From an uncultured Acetatifactor sp. (GTDB lineage: Bacteria; Bacillota; Clostridia; Lachnospirales; Lachnospiraceae), in the NCBI GenBank assembly GCA_910577235.1, contig CAJTMX010000003.1, positions 84,720-148,719 on the forward strand: a DNA stretch of 64,000 bases, written 5' to 3'. Shown here in pieces: positions 16,742 to 25,861 of this stretch. The notes under the pieces are model-generated. The model ran no database searches. It was not told the DNA's origin and was given only the letters and a program-made list of their open reading frames with translations. The translations under genes were made by a program, and so were the position numbers. Position 1 is the first letter of the stretch, and every line of letters begins with the position of its first letter.

Positions 16742-18352
16742 ATGTATCAGGACAACAAAATCTGGATCGGTATGGCCGGAGATGAAAAGGTGTACATATA
16801 CCCCGGTATGGCCAACCGCCACGGCATGATCGCGGGTGCCACCGGCACCGGTAAGACTATCACGTTAAAGGTGCTGGCAGAGTCCTTCAGCGACTGCGGC
16901 GTACCTGTATTTCTGGCGGATGTGAAAGGCGATCTGGCCGCTATGTGCAAGCCCGGCGTGATCTCCGAGAGCCTGCAAAACCGTATAGACGACATGGGAC
17001 TTGCGCGTGAAGGCTTTGCCTTTGATGCCTATCCTACCACCTATTGGGATATTTATGGGGAAAAGGGCCTGCCCCTGCGCACCACCATATCGGAGATGGG
17101 ACCGCTGCTGCTGTCCCGTATCCTGGAACTGAACGATACCCAGAGCGATATCCTCACCGTTATCTTCAAGATCGCGGACGACGAGGGTCTGCTGTTGATC
17201 GATACCAAGGATCTGCGGGCCATGATCCAGTACGTGGGAGAAAACGCCAAGGAGTTGACTCTGCGGTACGGCAATATCACCAAACCCAGCCTGGGAGCCA
17301 TCACCAGAGCCATCATCGCCTTGGAGAGCGAGGGCGGGGAGTTATTTTTCAGCGAACCGGCCCTGAATATCTCGGATTGGTTTTGCCGCAACCGGGAGGG
17401 CAAGGGCGTGATCCAGGTTCTGGATTGCCAGACGCTGGTCAACAAGCCCACGATGTACGCCACTTTCCTGCTGTGGATGCTGTCGGAGCTGTTTGAGACT
17501 CTGCCGGAGGTGGGCGATCTGGATGCCCCCAGAATGGTATTTTTCTTTGACGAGGCGCATTTGCTCTTTAACAGTGCCTCCAAGTCCCTGCTGACCAAGA
17601 TCGAACAGGTGGTGAAACTGATCCGCTCCAAGGGTGTGGGCATCTATTTTATTACCCAAAGTCCCCGGGATATTCCCGACGGCGTTCTGGCGCAGCTGGG
17701 CAACAAGGTACAGCACGCGCTGCACGCGTACACCCCTGCGGAGCAAAAGGGCGCCAAAGCTGCCGCACAGTCTTTCCGGGTAAATCCCGATTTTGACACC
17801 TATGACACTCTGATCAATCTGGGGGTGGGCGAGGCATTGGTATCCGTACTGGATGAGGACGGCATCCCCACTGTGGTACAGAAATGCGATATTCTGCCTC
17901 CTCAGAGCCAGATGGGCGCTCTGGATGACGATATCAGGGAGCGACAGATCAGGAAAAACATCCTGTATCCTAAATATAACGATTATTTCGACCGGGATTC
18001 CGCCTATGAATTCCTGGAGCGGATGAATCTTGCCAACGCCGAGGCTGCCGAGGAGGCGAGAATAGCTGCCGCTGAAGAAAAGCAGCGGCAAAAGGAGGAG
18101 GCTGCCGCCGAAAAGGCCAGGCAAAAAGAACTGGCTGCCGCACAGAGGGCGGAGGAGCGCAGGCAGGCCTCCGGCCAGCGGGCCGTGAGATCCGCCGCCA
18201 AGAGCGTGGCAAACAGCGCCGCCGGCACGGTTGGCCGGGAGCTGGGCAACACCATCGGCAAGACGGTGGGCGGTTCCTTTGGGAAAAAGCTGGGCGGTAA
18301 TGTTGGCGCGGCATTGGGACGGGGTATCATTGGCACACTGTTCGGGCGGTAG
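16742..18352 (+). CDS. HerA-like DUF853 ATPase (YjgR type)
   Basis: A 536-residue P-loop ATPase. Walker A is G-A-T-G-T-G-K-T near residue 35, Walker B is F-F-F-D-E-A-H near 265. The family is the HerA/FtsK clan, DUF853, related to E. coli YjgR, whose role is not established. The last 130 residues are an Ala/Glu/Lys-rich coiled coil followed by a glycine-rich tail with G-N-(T/V)-G repeats. The start at 16742 is preferred over an ATG six bases earlier because GGAGGG abuts that ATG. It is a single gene between its own promoter and a terminator. Confidence 0.85.
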   Translation: MYQDNKIWIGMAGDEKVYIYPGMANRHGMIAGATGTGKTITLKVLAESFSDCGVPVFLADVKGDLAAMCKPGVISESLQNRIDDMGLAREGFAFDAYPTTYWDIYGEKGLPLRTTISEMGPLLLSRILELNDTQSDILTVIFKIADDEGLLLIDTKDLRAMIQYVGENAKELTLRYGNITKPSLGAITRAIIALESEGGELFFSEPALNISDWFCRNREGKGVIQVLDCQTLVNKPTMYATFLLWMLSELFETLPEVGDLDAPRMVFFFDEAHLLFNSASKSLLTKIEQVVKLIRSKGVGIYFITQSPRDIPDGVLAQLGNKVQHALHAYTPAEQKGAKAAAQSFRVNPDFDTYDTLINLGVGEALVSVLDEDGIPTVVQKCDILPPQSQMGALDDDIRERQIRKNILYPKYNDYFDRDSAYEFLERMNLANAEAAEEARIAAAEEKQRQKEEAAAEKARQKELAAAQRAEERRQASGQRAVRSAAKSVANSAAGTVGRELGNTIGKTVGGSFGKKLGGNVGAALGRGIIGTLFGR

Positions 18353-18370
18353 ACACATACATCTGCAAAA

Positions 18371-18425
18371 ATGCTCCAGAGATAAACGGTTCCATGAAGA
18401 ACGCTTATCTCTGGAGCTGTTATTT
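18371..18425. terminator. Bidirectional terminator
   Basis: A perfect 13-bp stem GCTCCAGAGATAA (18373-18385) pairs with TTATCTCTGGAGC (18405-18417), with an inner GTTC/GAAC stem. It is followed by T-rich sequence on the plus strand and by five T on the minus strand. It separates the convergent HerA-like and HD-GYP-like genes. Confidence 0.85.
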
Positions 18426-18428
18426 TGA

Positions 18429-20276
18429 CTATGTTTCCGAGTGAGCTCCCCGGAGCAAACCGAAGGCTTCGCTGTAGGCCGTTTTTCTCGCGCTTTGCAT
18501 ATACTGTTCCAACTGCGATTCCATGGATACCCATAAGCGGGACAACTCCGGATGAAACAGACTGCCCGCCCCCTCTTTTATCAGCCGCGTTACCTCCGTC
18601 AACGTATATATGGGCATTGTGTCATGCGTGGTCTGTTCCGTCATTCTGCTGGCATATGCGGCTATGGAAACCATATCGGTTATGACCTGTACCGGATTGT
18701 CCGCCCGGTTATAATCAGGGGGATATCCTCCTGAGCCGTCATAATATACATGGTGCCCTCCGGCAATAGGAGCGAAGGGCCGGGTGGACTCGCACCGCTC
18801 CAATATTCTCACTCCTGCCGCCACATGGCATTTAAACATGGCTGATTCCTCATCCATCCAGCTTCGGGCAGACATCAGCATCAACCGATACATGCTCAGG
18901 GCACCCACATCATGGAGCAGACCGCCGTCATAGACAAACTGTAAGAGTTCTTCCCTGCGCTCCCGGACTTCCTCCGCACAGCCGCATCCCAGCGTTCCCA
19001 CCAGCAGCAGAGGGCATTCCTCTATGACCCTGTCCATCAGCATCTGTGCCATTTGGGCCGTCAAGCGGCTAAATACATAGGCGTCCGGGTTGCGGCAGAC
19101 GATCAGCTTGGTCACGATGTCCTTCTGCTGCATTTCATTGGGATACTCAACAAAATTCTGTAAAAAGAGCAGAAGGTAGTGTATCAGCTGGTCGTTATAC
19201 TGATTGTTGGGTGCCCGATGCACATAATCTACCACATTGCGGTACATATGGCACACGATCTCCCTTTTGCTGTCCTTGTACTGGGAATAGCGCCCAACAT
19301 AGTTGCTGTAAACGGCCGGTATAAATACATTCCCGTACATGCCTTCATCAGAAAAGTCATTCCTGTCACAGTCCATATATATTTTTTCCAGCTGTGTAAA
19401 CAGGTAGGACAGCGGCTGCAGGCCGCAATAATACTGACTTTCCTCATATATAATCCTCCAGCGCATGGCCGGAGGAAGGTTTCTCTTCTGGCTGCTCTCC
19501 AATTGGCGCTCCCACACATACTCCACGGATTCCATGACTTCCCGTACCAGCCGTTCATCCGTTTCGCCCCGGCGGAGCAGTCCCATGGCGGTGGAGCGCT
19601 CTTGATGGCTCTTATATAGATAGGTATCCCAGGGCAACGAGGGAGTCTTTTCCCGGTAGACAGGGTCCTGGAGGATCTGAATGGAACGCCTTACGGCGCG
19701 CAGCTTTTTCTCTCCCTCTGTAAAAATATTGTAGGACAATGCCAGATTACCCATGGAACGGTGGATATATCCTCTGGTTTCCACATCTTCAATCTCATCG
19801 TATATTTTGATATAGGATGCCGACTCCCCGAACAGCATACCCATTCTCCAGCTATGGTTACGCTGTCCCGAAGAGTCCGCACTCTCTCTAATATAAAAGA
19901 GCGCCAGCGCCGTCTGATAGAGCTCCCGGATCAGCATATCCCGCTTTTCCAATCGTCTTGCGTATGTGATCAGCGCATTATGGATCATATAGTGCAAAAA
20001 CAGATCCAGACGTTTTACACCCTCCGACAAATGCGCCGCAAAGTCCTCCAGCTGTTCTATCTCCTCCTCATCCGCGGAGGCTATGTCATCCAATACCGGG
20101 AAGAAGTATTTGCGGAGCAGGTTGGTATTTTCCTTAATGATCTCCCGAATCTCATAGGCCTTTCCAGCCTGTCCTTCCATAAATGCATCCACGTCATCAG
20201 GAATCTCTCCGGAATTATCGGACAAAACCATCACCTTTTTAGCGTTCTCAATATATTGCTCTTGGTAGGGTTTCAT
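18429..20276 (-). CDS. HD-GYP-like phosphodiesterase-type protein with helical N-terminal region
   Basis: A 615-residue cytosolic protein. Residues 1-400 are helical and resemble a TPR-like repeat region. The C-terminal part has the HD pair (G-G-L-L-H-D-V-G, about 450-457) and the distal motif G-H-H-V-Y-Y-D-G-S-G-G-Y-P-P (about 505-518), close to the HD-GYP signature H-H-x3-D-G-x-G-Y-P. HD-GYP enzymes hydrolyse cyclic di-GMP, but the extra glycine makes the activity uncertain. Its start overlaps the stop of the hybrid kinase by four bases, so the two form a signalling unit. Confidence 0.75.
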   Translation of the reverse strand: MKPYQEQYIENAKKVMVLSDNSGEIPDDVDAFMEGQAGKAYEIREIIKENTNLLRKYFFPVLDDIASADEEEIEQLEDFAAHLSEGVKRLDLFLHYMIHNALITYARRLEKRDMLIRELYQTALALFYIRESADSSGQRNHSWRMGMLFGESASYIKIYDEIEDVETRGYIHRSMGNLALSYNIFTEGEKKLRAVRRSIQILQDPVYREKTPSLPWDTYLYKSHQERSTAMGLLRRGETDERLVREVMESVEYVWERQLESSQKRNLPPAMRWRIIYEESQYYCGLQPLSYLFTQLEKIYMDCDRNDFSDEGMYGNVFIPAVYSNYVGRYSQYKDSKREIVCHMYRNVVDYVHRAPNNQYNDQLIHYLLLFLQNFVEYPNEMQQKDIVTKLIVCRNPDAYVFSRLTAQMAQMLMDRVIEECPLLLVGTLGCGCAEEVRERREELLQFVYDGGLLHDVGALSMYRLMLMSARSWMDEESAMFKCHVAAGVRILERCESTRPFAPIAGGHHVYYDGSGGYPPDYNRADNPVQVITDMVSIAAYASRMTEQTTHDTMPIYTLTEVTRLIKEGAGSLFHPELSRLWVSMESQLEQYMQSARKTAYSEAFGLLRGAHSET

Positions 20277-22156
20277 GTATACCCCCTTTCCAGGAACATG
20301 CCCATAGTGGAAAAAACCTGCTCAATGTCAAGAGGTTTGGGAAGATGGGCGTTCATACCCGCGTCCAGCGAATTTTTCACGTCTTCTACAAACGCGTTGG
20401 CAGTCATGGCTACAATGGGAACCGCCTGGGCGTCCTCCCTGTCCATACCGCGAATGGTTCTGGTGGCATCCAAACCGTTCATCACCGGCATCTGAATGTC
20501 CATCAGTATTATATCAAAGTAAAAAGGCTCGGATTCTCGGAATCTGTCAACCGCCTGCTGTCCGTTCTCGGCCACGGTGATCTGAATACCCGACATGCTC
20601 AGAATCTCCTGCTCAATCTCTCTGTTGATCTCATTGTCCTCAGCCAACAGCAGATGCCTGTTTGCAAAATTCCACTGGACCCCTCCATCCTCCTGCTTTT
20701 TCTCCTGTTTTCCCTCCTCGGTAAAAGAATAGAGTACGGCGGAAAGTCTGCTGAGAAACAGCGGCAACGGAACAAAGGCATCTACGCCGGATCTGGTATA
20801 AAGATACTCCGTCTGGCTCCAGTCGCTCCCTGAGAGAAGTAAGATGGGGAATTCCGCTCCCATGCGTCTGCGGACATCCGGCAGAAACTGCATCATATCC
20901 ATATCCGGAACCTTTTCCACCGTCAGAAAAGCGTGATACTCCTTATCCTCCAGCAATGTGTCGTTCAGGCAGGTCACCACCTCCATGGCATCCTGAGCCA
21001 CATCCGTTTCCATATCCAGCTTTTCCAGCATTTTACGCAGCTGGGCACCCTGCTGCGCGTCCGATGTCAGCACCAGAACGCGTTTGCCGCACAGTGCCCT
21101 CTGATATGTCTCCAGAGAGGACTCGGCCGCATCAAAGGGAATACGCAGAGTGAAACAGGTTCCCTCTCCCGGAGTGCTCTCCACCTGTATATCGCCCTTC
21201 ATCAACTCTACCAGATTTTTGGTGATGGCCATGCCCAGACCGGTTCCCTGTATCTTGTTGGTAGTAGATTTTTCTTCCCTTTCAAAAGGAGTAAAAAGTT
21301 TCTTCATAAACTCCGGACTCATGCCCATGCCCGTATCCTGTACCCGCAGGGTCATCAGTACTTTGGAGGCGTCATCGGTGTTCACCACGTCCAGATACAT
21401 GTACACATGACCCTGGGCAGGGGTAAATTTTATGGCGTTGGAGAGAAGATTGATACATATCTGTTTTAGCCTGACACTGTCCACTAAGATCTTCTCCTGA
21501 TCCATGGGCCCCATCTCAAAATGAAAGTTCAGTTTACCCGCATCCGCCTGAGGTTTTGCCACGATCAATATCTCATGCAGCAGATCCGCAATATCCGCCG
21601 GCTGGGGTTGCAATAATATCTTACCGCTCTCGATCCTGGACATATCCAGCACTTCGTTAAGCAGGGACATCATATGTCCCGACGCCGTCTTGATCTTATG
21701 CAGGCATTCGCTGACCCTGCCGGGGATATCTTTCTGCATCAGAGCAATGTCGGTCATGCCGATGATGGCTCCCATGGGAGTGCGGATATCATGGGACATT
21801 TCCGACAGAAAACTGGTCTTGGCGCGGCTGGCCATGACTGCCTCATCCAATGCCCTCTTGTTGCTTTGGTATTGCGCCGTCAAGTCATGCAGCAGACAGA
21901 CTTCAAACTCGTCCCATGGAAAAAAGACCAGAGAATACACCCGCTCCCCGATCTGGCTGAAAGGCTGCTCGGTCTCCGTCCGGGAAAGCGACAGCCGCTC
22001 CCCAATAAACGTCAGCTCCGGGGCACCGTCAGGACACACCCGCATCGCCAATGGATTGCGGTATATCAATCTGTATTCCATGCCTTCCTTACAATAAATC
22101 AAAACAGGTTTATCACATCTTTCCCATATGCTTTGAAACTGTCCCTGATCTACCAT
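20273..22156 (-). CDS. Hybrid sensor histidine kinase with receiver domain
   Basis: A 627-residue soluble protein. The order is: PAS-like N-terminus (1-120); HisKA with S-H-D-I-R-T-P-M-G (phosphorylatable His, about 146-154); HATPase with Q-D-T-G-M-G-M and G-T-G-L-G-M (about 275-310); a degenerate receiver-like segment (about 360-480); and a full C-terminal receiver with L-M-D-I-Q-M-P-V-M-N-G (acceptor Asp, about 550). No membrane segment is seen, so the signal is probably cytosolic. It lies 59 bp after porB and may share its transcript. The partner is the overlapping HD-GYP-like protein. Confidence 0.9.
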   Translation of the reverse strand: MVDQGQFQSIWERCDKPVLIYCKEGMEYRLIYRNPLAMRVCPDGAPELTFIGERLSLSRTETEQPFSQIGERVYSLVFFPWDEFEVCLLHDLTAQYQSNKRALDEAVMASRAKTSFLSEMSHDIRTPMGAIIGMTDIALMQKDIPGRVSECLHKIKTASGHMMSLLNEVLDMSRIESGKILLQPQPADIADLLHEILIVAKPQADAGKLNFHFEMGPMDQEKILVDSVRLKQICINLLSNAIKFTPAQGHVYMYLDVVNTDDASKVLMTLRVQDTGMGMSPEFMKKLFTPFEREEKSTTNKIQGTGLGMAITKNLVELMKGDIQVESTPGEGTCFTLRIPFDAAESSLETYQRALCGKRVLVLTSDAQQGAQLRKMLEKLDMETDVAQDAMEVVTCLNDTLLEDKEYHAFLTVEKVPDMDMMQFLPDVRRRMGAEFPILLLSGSDWSQTEYLYTRSGVDAFVPLPLFLSRLSAVLYSFTEEGKQEKKQEDGGVQWNFANRHLLLAEDNEINREIEQEILSMSGIQITVAENGQQAVDRFRESEPFYFDIILMDIQMPVMNGLDATRTIRGMDREDAQAVPIVAMTANAFVEDVKNSLDAGMNAHLPKPLDIEQVFSTMGMFLERGYT

Positions 22157-22215
22157 AACGCGTTTACCCCAATTTCATATATTTTGTCCGATACGGCATT
22201 CCAAAACAAGTGAGA

Positions 22216-23154
22216 TCAAAGCTCACAGCGACGGCGCAGAGCCTCCCACTGTTTATCCACCTCGGCCTGGAACTGCGCCAGCAATTCCTCTCTACCCGGT
22301 TTGAACAGATGTTTAAAGCGCTTCTGCGGACGCAGGAAATCCTCGATGGGCAGCTTTTTCTTGGGCACGTAGTTCAGCATCCATTTTCCGTCTATCACCT
22401 CATACAGAGGCCAATAGCAGGTATCTACGGCCAGCTTACATATGGTCATCAGCTCGCTGGGGTCATACCCCCAGCCCCTGGGGCAGGGAGACAACACATT
22501 TAAGAATGCTGCGCCCGGCGTGTAGATGGCCCGCTCCGCCTTGGTATGCAGGTCTTTAAAATTGCCGGTAAAAGTTGTCTGGGCCGCATAGGGGATATGG
22601 TGCTGTGCCATAATGGCCGTCAGATCCTTGCGTACCTGCACCTTGCCGTCGCTGGCCTTGCCCGCGGGGGTGGTGGTGGTGTCCGCGTACTGAGGAGTTG
22701 CGGAGGAACGCTGGGTTCCCGTGTTCATGTACGCGCCGTTGTCATAGCACACATACACCATATCATGTCCGCGCTCCATAGCGCCGGACAGAGACTGAAA
22801 ACCGATGTCATAGGTACCGCCGTCGCCGCCGAAGGTGATAAACTTAAAGGTATCGTCGATTTTTCCTTTCTTTTTCAGCACCCGGTAAGCGGTTTCCACA
22901 CCCGACAGGGTGGCTCCGGCATTCTCAAAGGCGTTGTGGATGTAGCTGTCCTCATAGGCCGTAAAGGGATACATAAAACTTGACACCTCCAAACAGCCTG
23001 TGGCATTGCCTACCACGGCCCTGTCCTGGGGGCGCAGCGCCCGCAGGACGGCCCGCACCGCCACGGTACCGCCGCAGCCGGCGCACATTCTGTGTCCGGG
23101 CGCAAGACGCTCCTCCTTACTCATGACTTCTTTAAAATTATATGTGTTTTCCAT
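22216..23154 (-). CDS. porB: 2-oxoacid:ferredoxin oxidoreductase, beta subunit
   Basis: A 312-residue subunit that binds thiamine pyrophosphate. The N-terminal C-A-G-C-G-G (about 22-27) and further cysteines hold a [4Fe-4S] cluster, and G-G-D-G-G-T-Y-D-I-G-F-Q (about 110-121) is the TPP/Mg site. With the alpha, gamma and delta subunits it oxidatively decarboxylates a 2-oxoacid with CoA, reducing ferredoxin. It is the last subunit gene, separated from porA by 163 bp holding a hairpin. The symbol is given by family; a branched-chain oxoacid enzyme (vor) is equally possible. Confidence 0.88.
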   Translation of the reverse strand: MENTYNFKEVMSKEERLAPGHRMCAGCGGTVAVRAVLRALRPQDRAVVGNATGCLEVSSFMYPFTAYEDSYIHNAFENAGATLSGVETAYRVLKKKGKIDDTFKFITFGGDGGTYDIGFQSLSGAMERGHDMVYVCYDNGAYMNTGTQRSSATPQYADTTTTPAGKASDGKVQVRKDLTAIMAQHHIPYAAQTTFTGNFKDLHTKAERAIYTPGAAFLNVLSPCPRGWGYDPSELMTICKLAVDTCYWPLYEVIDGKWMLNYVPKKKLPIEDFLRPQKRFKHLFKPGREELLAQFQAEVDKQWEALRRRCEL

Positions 23155-23160
23155 TTTTTT

Positions 23161-23300
23161 CTCCTATTAAAGGTTCATCCAATTTAGAGGTTCTTCTAAG
23201 CCTCCGCTTTACATATTCCCTTCCAGCACACAACATCCTTGTCCAATATCATGCCGCTTGGGCGTCCCGATATTGGACGGTGCGCTGTCCGGGGTTATGC
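23161..23300 (-). repeat. Intergenic element with hairpin between porA and porB
   Basis: A perfect 10-bp inverted repeat GTCCAATATC (23241-23250) with GATATTGGAC (23269-23278) lies in the porA-porB gap. Nearer porB is AGCGGAGGCTTAGAAGAACC (minus strand), able to form a short GAGG/CCTC stem. A similar segment lies at about 61745-61800, also just upstream of a minus-strand gene. It may be a small dispersed repeat or an mRNA-processing structure. Confidence 0.4.
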
Positions 23301-23317
23301 CGCTATATAATTTCAGC

Positions 23318-24505
23318 CTACTTTGAGCGAAGTCCGATATATTCGTACATATCGGGAATCCGGTGGGTATCGGCGATCTCCTCCAGTCGTCCGTATACCC
23401 GCTCAAAATCCTCCACGGTGATATCTCTGCCACCCAGTCCATAGAAATAGTTGACCGTTTCCGCCTGAGATCCGGCGCTGTAGAGTGCCGCCCGCACCTC
23501 CGTACCCAGCGGTCCGCCGGTTGCGGAAAACATCTCGCTGCGGTCCAGGATTGCGATGGCTCTGCGGTCTTTTAAGGCCCGGGCCAGTTCTTCTTCCGGG
23601 AAGGGGCGGAACACACGGATCTTGCACAGTCCCACTTTTTTCCCGGTAGTCCGGCGGATCTTGTCTATTGCCGCCTTACAGGTGCCTGCGGCGGAACCGA
23701 TGAGAACGATCACGTACTCCGCGTCCTCCATGGCGTACTCCTCAAAAAATCCGTAATGTCTGCCCGTCATCTCCTCAAATCTGGCCGCCAGTTCCAGGAT
23801 CACCTCCCGGGCATTGTTCATGGCCTCCCTCTGTGCTCTCTTGGTCTCCATATAATAGTTGGACACCGCATAGGGGCCTACGGCTAGGGGCTCTCTGCTG
23901 TTTAACAGATAATGTTCGGGATGATATTCGCCCACCAGCTCTTTTACCTTATCGTCCTCCACCAGCAGGATATTTTCCACGCCGTGGCTGGTGATAAAGC
24001 CATCCTGACAGATCATCACCGGCAGGTGCACTCTGGGGTCCTCCGCAATGGGAAATGCCTGCAGAAAATTGTCATACACCTCCTGATTGGACTCCGCGTA
24101 TATCTGTATCCATCCGCTGTCTCTGGCTCCCATGCTGTCGGAGTGGTCGGCGTTGATATTGATGGGGCCGGTAAGCGCGCGGTTTACCAGCGCCAGTACA
24201 ATGGGGAGCCTGTCGGAGGCCGCCACATACAATTCTTCCCACATCAGCGCCATACCGCAGGAAGAAGTGGCCGTCAGGGCTCTGGCTCCCGCCGCGCTGG
24301 CACCCAATGTAGCGCTCATGGCGCTGTGCTCGCTCTCCACATGGATAAATTCCGTATCGATCTCCCCGTTGGCAATGTAATTGGCCACGTACTGAGGAAT
24401 CTCGGTGGAGGGCGTAATGGGGAAAGCAGGCATTACGTCCGGGTTGATCTGCTTGATAGCATAGGCTACCGCCTCATTGCCGGATAAACGTTCTCTGATC
24501 GCCAT
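23318..24505 (-). CDS. porA: 2-oxoacid:ferredoxin oxidoreductase, alpha subunit
   Basis: A 395-residue subunit of the POR/VOR family. The N-terminus reads G-N-E-A-V-A-Y-A-I-K-Q-I-N-P-D-V, then P-I-T-P-S-T-E-I, typical of the alpha-subunit pyrimidine-binding domain. A T-S-S-C-G-M-A-L-M segment follows near 80, and the C-terminal domain reads V-L-I-G-S-A-A-G-T. It forms the TPP active site with PorB. The start codon directly abuts the porD stop. Size and order (gamma-delta-alpha-beta) match four-subunit enzymes rather than the single-chain NifJ type common in Clostridia. Confidence 0.9.
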   Translation of the reverse strand: MAIRERLSGNEAVAYAIKQINPDVMPAFPITPSTEIPQYVANYIANGEIDTEFIHVESEHSAMSATLGASAAGARALTATSSCGMALMWEELYVAASDRLPIVLALVNRALTGPININADHSDSMGARDSGWIQIYAESNQEVYDNFLQAFPIAEDPRVHLPVMICQDGFITSHGVENILLVEDDKVKELVGEYHPEHYLLNSREPLAVGPYAVSNYYMETKRAQREAMNNAREVILELAARFEEMTGRHYGFFEEYAMEDAEYVIVLIGSAAGTCKAAIDKIRRTTGKKVGLCKIRVFRPFPEEELARALKDRRAIAILDRSEMFSATGGPLGTEVRAALYSAGSQAETVNYFYGLGGRDITVEDFERVYGRLEEIADTHRIPDMYEYIGLRSK

Positions 24506-24802
24506 TTATTTGCCCTCCTTCATCGTGATGGCGCCGAAGGGACAAACCTTGGCGCAGATACCGCAGCCCTTGCAGTGATCATAATCAAAATCTTCTCTCT
24601 TACCGTCCTTCACCGGAATGGAAGAGTCCGGACATACCGGAAAGCACAGCAGACATTGCTTGCATTTTTCCTCGTCAAATACCGGCGTGGAGGTGCGCCA
24701 CTCCCCTGTGCAAAAATGCCGGGACGTAGCCGGTTCAAATATTTTATTCCCCTCTGTGATATCCTGCCAGGGGCTTTTCTCGTTGATCTCTATGCTTCTC
24801 AT
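24506..24802 (-). CDS. porD: 2-oxoacid:ferredoxin oxidoreductase, delta subunit (2[4Fe-4S])
   Basis: A 98-residue ferredoxin-like subunit with two complete CxxCxxCxxxCP motifs: C-K-Q-C-L-L-C-F-P-V-C-P (about 46-57) and C-K-G-C-G-I-C-A-K-V-C-P (about 78-89). It passes electrons from the active site to external ferredoxin. It lies between porC (42 bp upstream) and porA (no gap). Confidence 0.93.
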   Translation of the reverse strand: MRSIEINEKSPWQDITEGNKIFEPATSRHFCTGEWRTSTPVFDEEKCKQCLLCFPVCPDSSIPVKDGKREDFDYDHCKGCGICAKVCPFGAITMKEGK

Positions 24803-24844
24803 ATGTTTCCTCCTAAATATGTAGCTGAAAAGAACGACGGCCAG

Positions 24845-25417
24845 TTATTTAAGTGCCTCAAAAGTCAGCTCCAGCGCCTTCATGTTACCGTCGATAACTT
24901 CCGGTTTTTTGGCAAATTTATGCTGATAGGACGCTCTCATCTCCTGCAGGAACACCTCCTGATCCATCACGCCGGATACAGCCACAACGGCAGCCAGCAT
25001 GGGTGAGTTGGGAAAATACTTGCCCAGCGCCTTCACGGAGATCTCCCTGGCGTCAATCACATAGACCCTGCCCTGATATCCTCTCAAATGGGGAAGTATC
25101 TCCTCCCTGGACTTCCGGCTGTTGACAATGACCGCCCCCTCAGGGCTTAAACCGTGGGTCACGTCAATGGCCTCCAACAGGCTGTCATCCACTACGGCCA
25201 CCAGATCCGGCTCATAGATATTGGAGTGCACCGTGATGGGTCTGTCACTGAGCCTGTTGTATGCAGTGATGGGCGCACCCATACGCTCCGGGCCGTACTC
25301 GGGAAAACCCTGTACATATTTTCCTGTCTTAAACGCTACATCCGCCAAAAGCAGCGCCGCCGTTTTGGCACCCTGGCCGCCCCGGCCATGCCATCTGATC
25401 TCAATCGTATCTTGCAT
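24845..25417 (-). CDS. porC: 2-oxoacid:ferredoxin oxidoreductase, gamma subunit
   Basis: A 190-residue subunit beginning with the diagnostic E-I-R-W-H-G-R-G-G-Q-G-A-K motif; G-F-P-E-Y-G-P-E-R-M-G-A-P follows at about 39-51. The start at 25417 is chosen because AGAGG lies five bases upstream and the length fits the family. An ATG at 25459 would add a C-V-T-C-G extension and also lies after the leader terminator, so it remains possible. It is the first gene of the operon, behind a consensus promoter and a T-box-like leader. Confidence 0.9.
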   Translation of the reverse strand: MQDTIEIRWHGRGGQGAKTAALLLADVAFKTGKYVQGFPEYGPERMGAPITAYNRLSDRPITVHSNIYEPDLVAVVDDSLLEAIDVTHGLSPEGAVIVNSRKSREEILPHLRGYQGRVYVIDAREISVKALGKYFPNSPMLAAVVAVSGVMDQEVFLQEMRASYQHKFAKKPEVIDGNMKALELTFEALK

Positions 25418-25474
25418 ACTTACCTCTTTTCCGCACGTCACGCATCTTACCTGTGACATATTCCTTTTTTCCTC

Positions 25475-25511
25475 AAAAAAAACAGCTCCCGCCGTAAACG
25501 GCAGAAACTGT
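25475..25511 (-). terminator. Leader terminator upstream of porC
   Basis: On the minus strand ACAGTTTCTGCCG pairs with CGGCGGGAGCTGT around a TTTA loop, 13 bp with three G-U pairs, followed by eight T. It lies between promoter and first gene, so it must be conditional: an attenuator. Confidence 0.8.
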
Positions 25512-25715
25512 AATCCATCCCATCCATTTACGACATACCAACATATGCGTTCTCTGTCACGGGAGAAACCCGTCAGCATCTACTCATGCCATGCGGGCAT
25601 TTTGGTGCTGCAACTCGGGAGGGATATTCCACATACCTTACTCGCGCCGTTTCTCAGCTACCGCGGCTCTCTGTGACCTTTGGGATATATGTACTGTTTC
25701 CGTCATCGTTTTTCT
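25475..25715 (-). promoter_or_regulatory. T-box-like riboswitch leader of the por operon
   Basis: The minus-strand leader has T-box features in order: GACGGAAACAGTA (25704-25692, the S-turn side of the specifier loop), AGAGAG (25672-25667), a GCCG...CGGC distal stem, GGAATATCCC on the 3' side of Stem I (25630-25621), GAGTTGC (25616-25610), AGTAG (25584-25580), a CGGG/CCCG Stem III (25559-25573) and a terminator with T8. The T-box sequence proper is degenerate: ATGTTGGTATGTCG (about 25544-25531) against the usual AGGGTGGNACCGCG, keeping TGGT. The specifier reads TAT (Tyr) directly after GAA, or ATC (Ile) one base later. Confidence 0.6.
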
Positions 25716-25726
25716 CGGTTGAATTT

Positions 25727-25755
25727 ATTATAGTGGTGTGGTAAATCGTTGTCAA
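25727..25755 (-). promoter_or_regulatory. Consensus SigA promoter of the por operon
   Basis: On the minus strand a perfect TTGACA (25755-25750), 17-base spacer and perfect TATAAT (25732-25727). Transcription should start near 25720, giving a leader of about 300 bases before porC. Confidence 0.9.
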
Positions 25756-25861
25756 GGGGTTCTGTCCACTATACGGGCAAATCGCTAAAAAGTTTTTGGC
25801 AAAACGGTCCGGGGGCGTTGCGGGCCATTTTCGGCAGAAAAAAAAGTATTGCAGGTATTCC

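Noticed and set aside
22216..25417. Pyruvate specificity taken as certain
   Set aside because: The four-subunit layout is shared by pyruvate, 2-oxoisovalerate and related enzymes; the T-box-like leader makes a branched-chain substrate possible.
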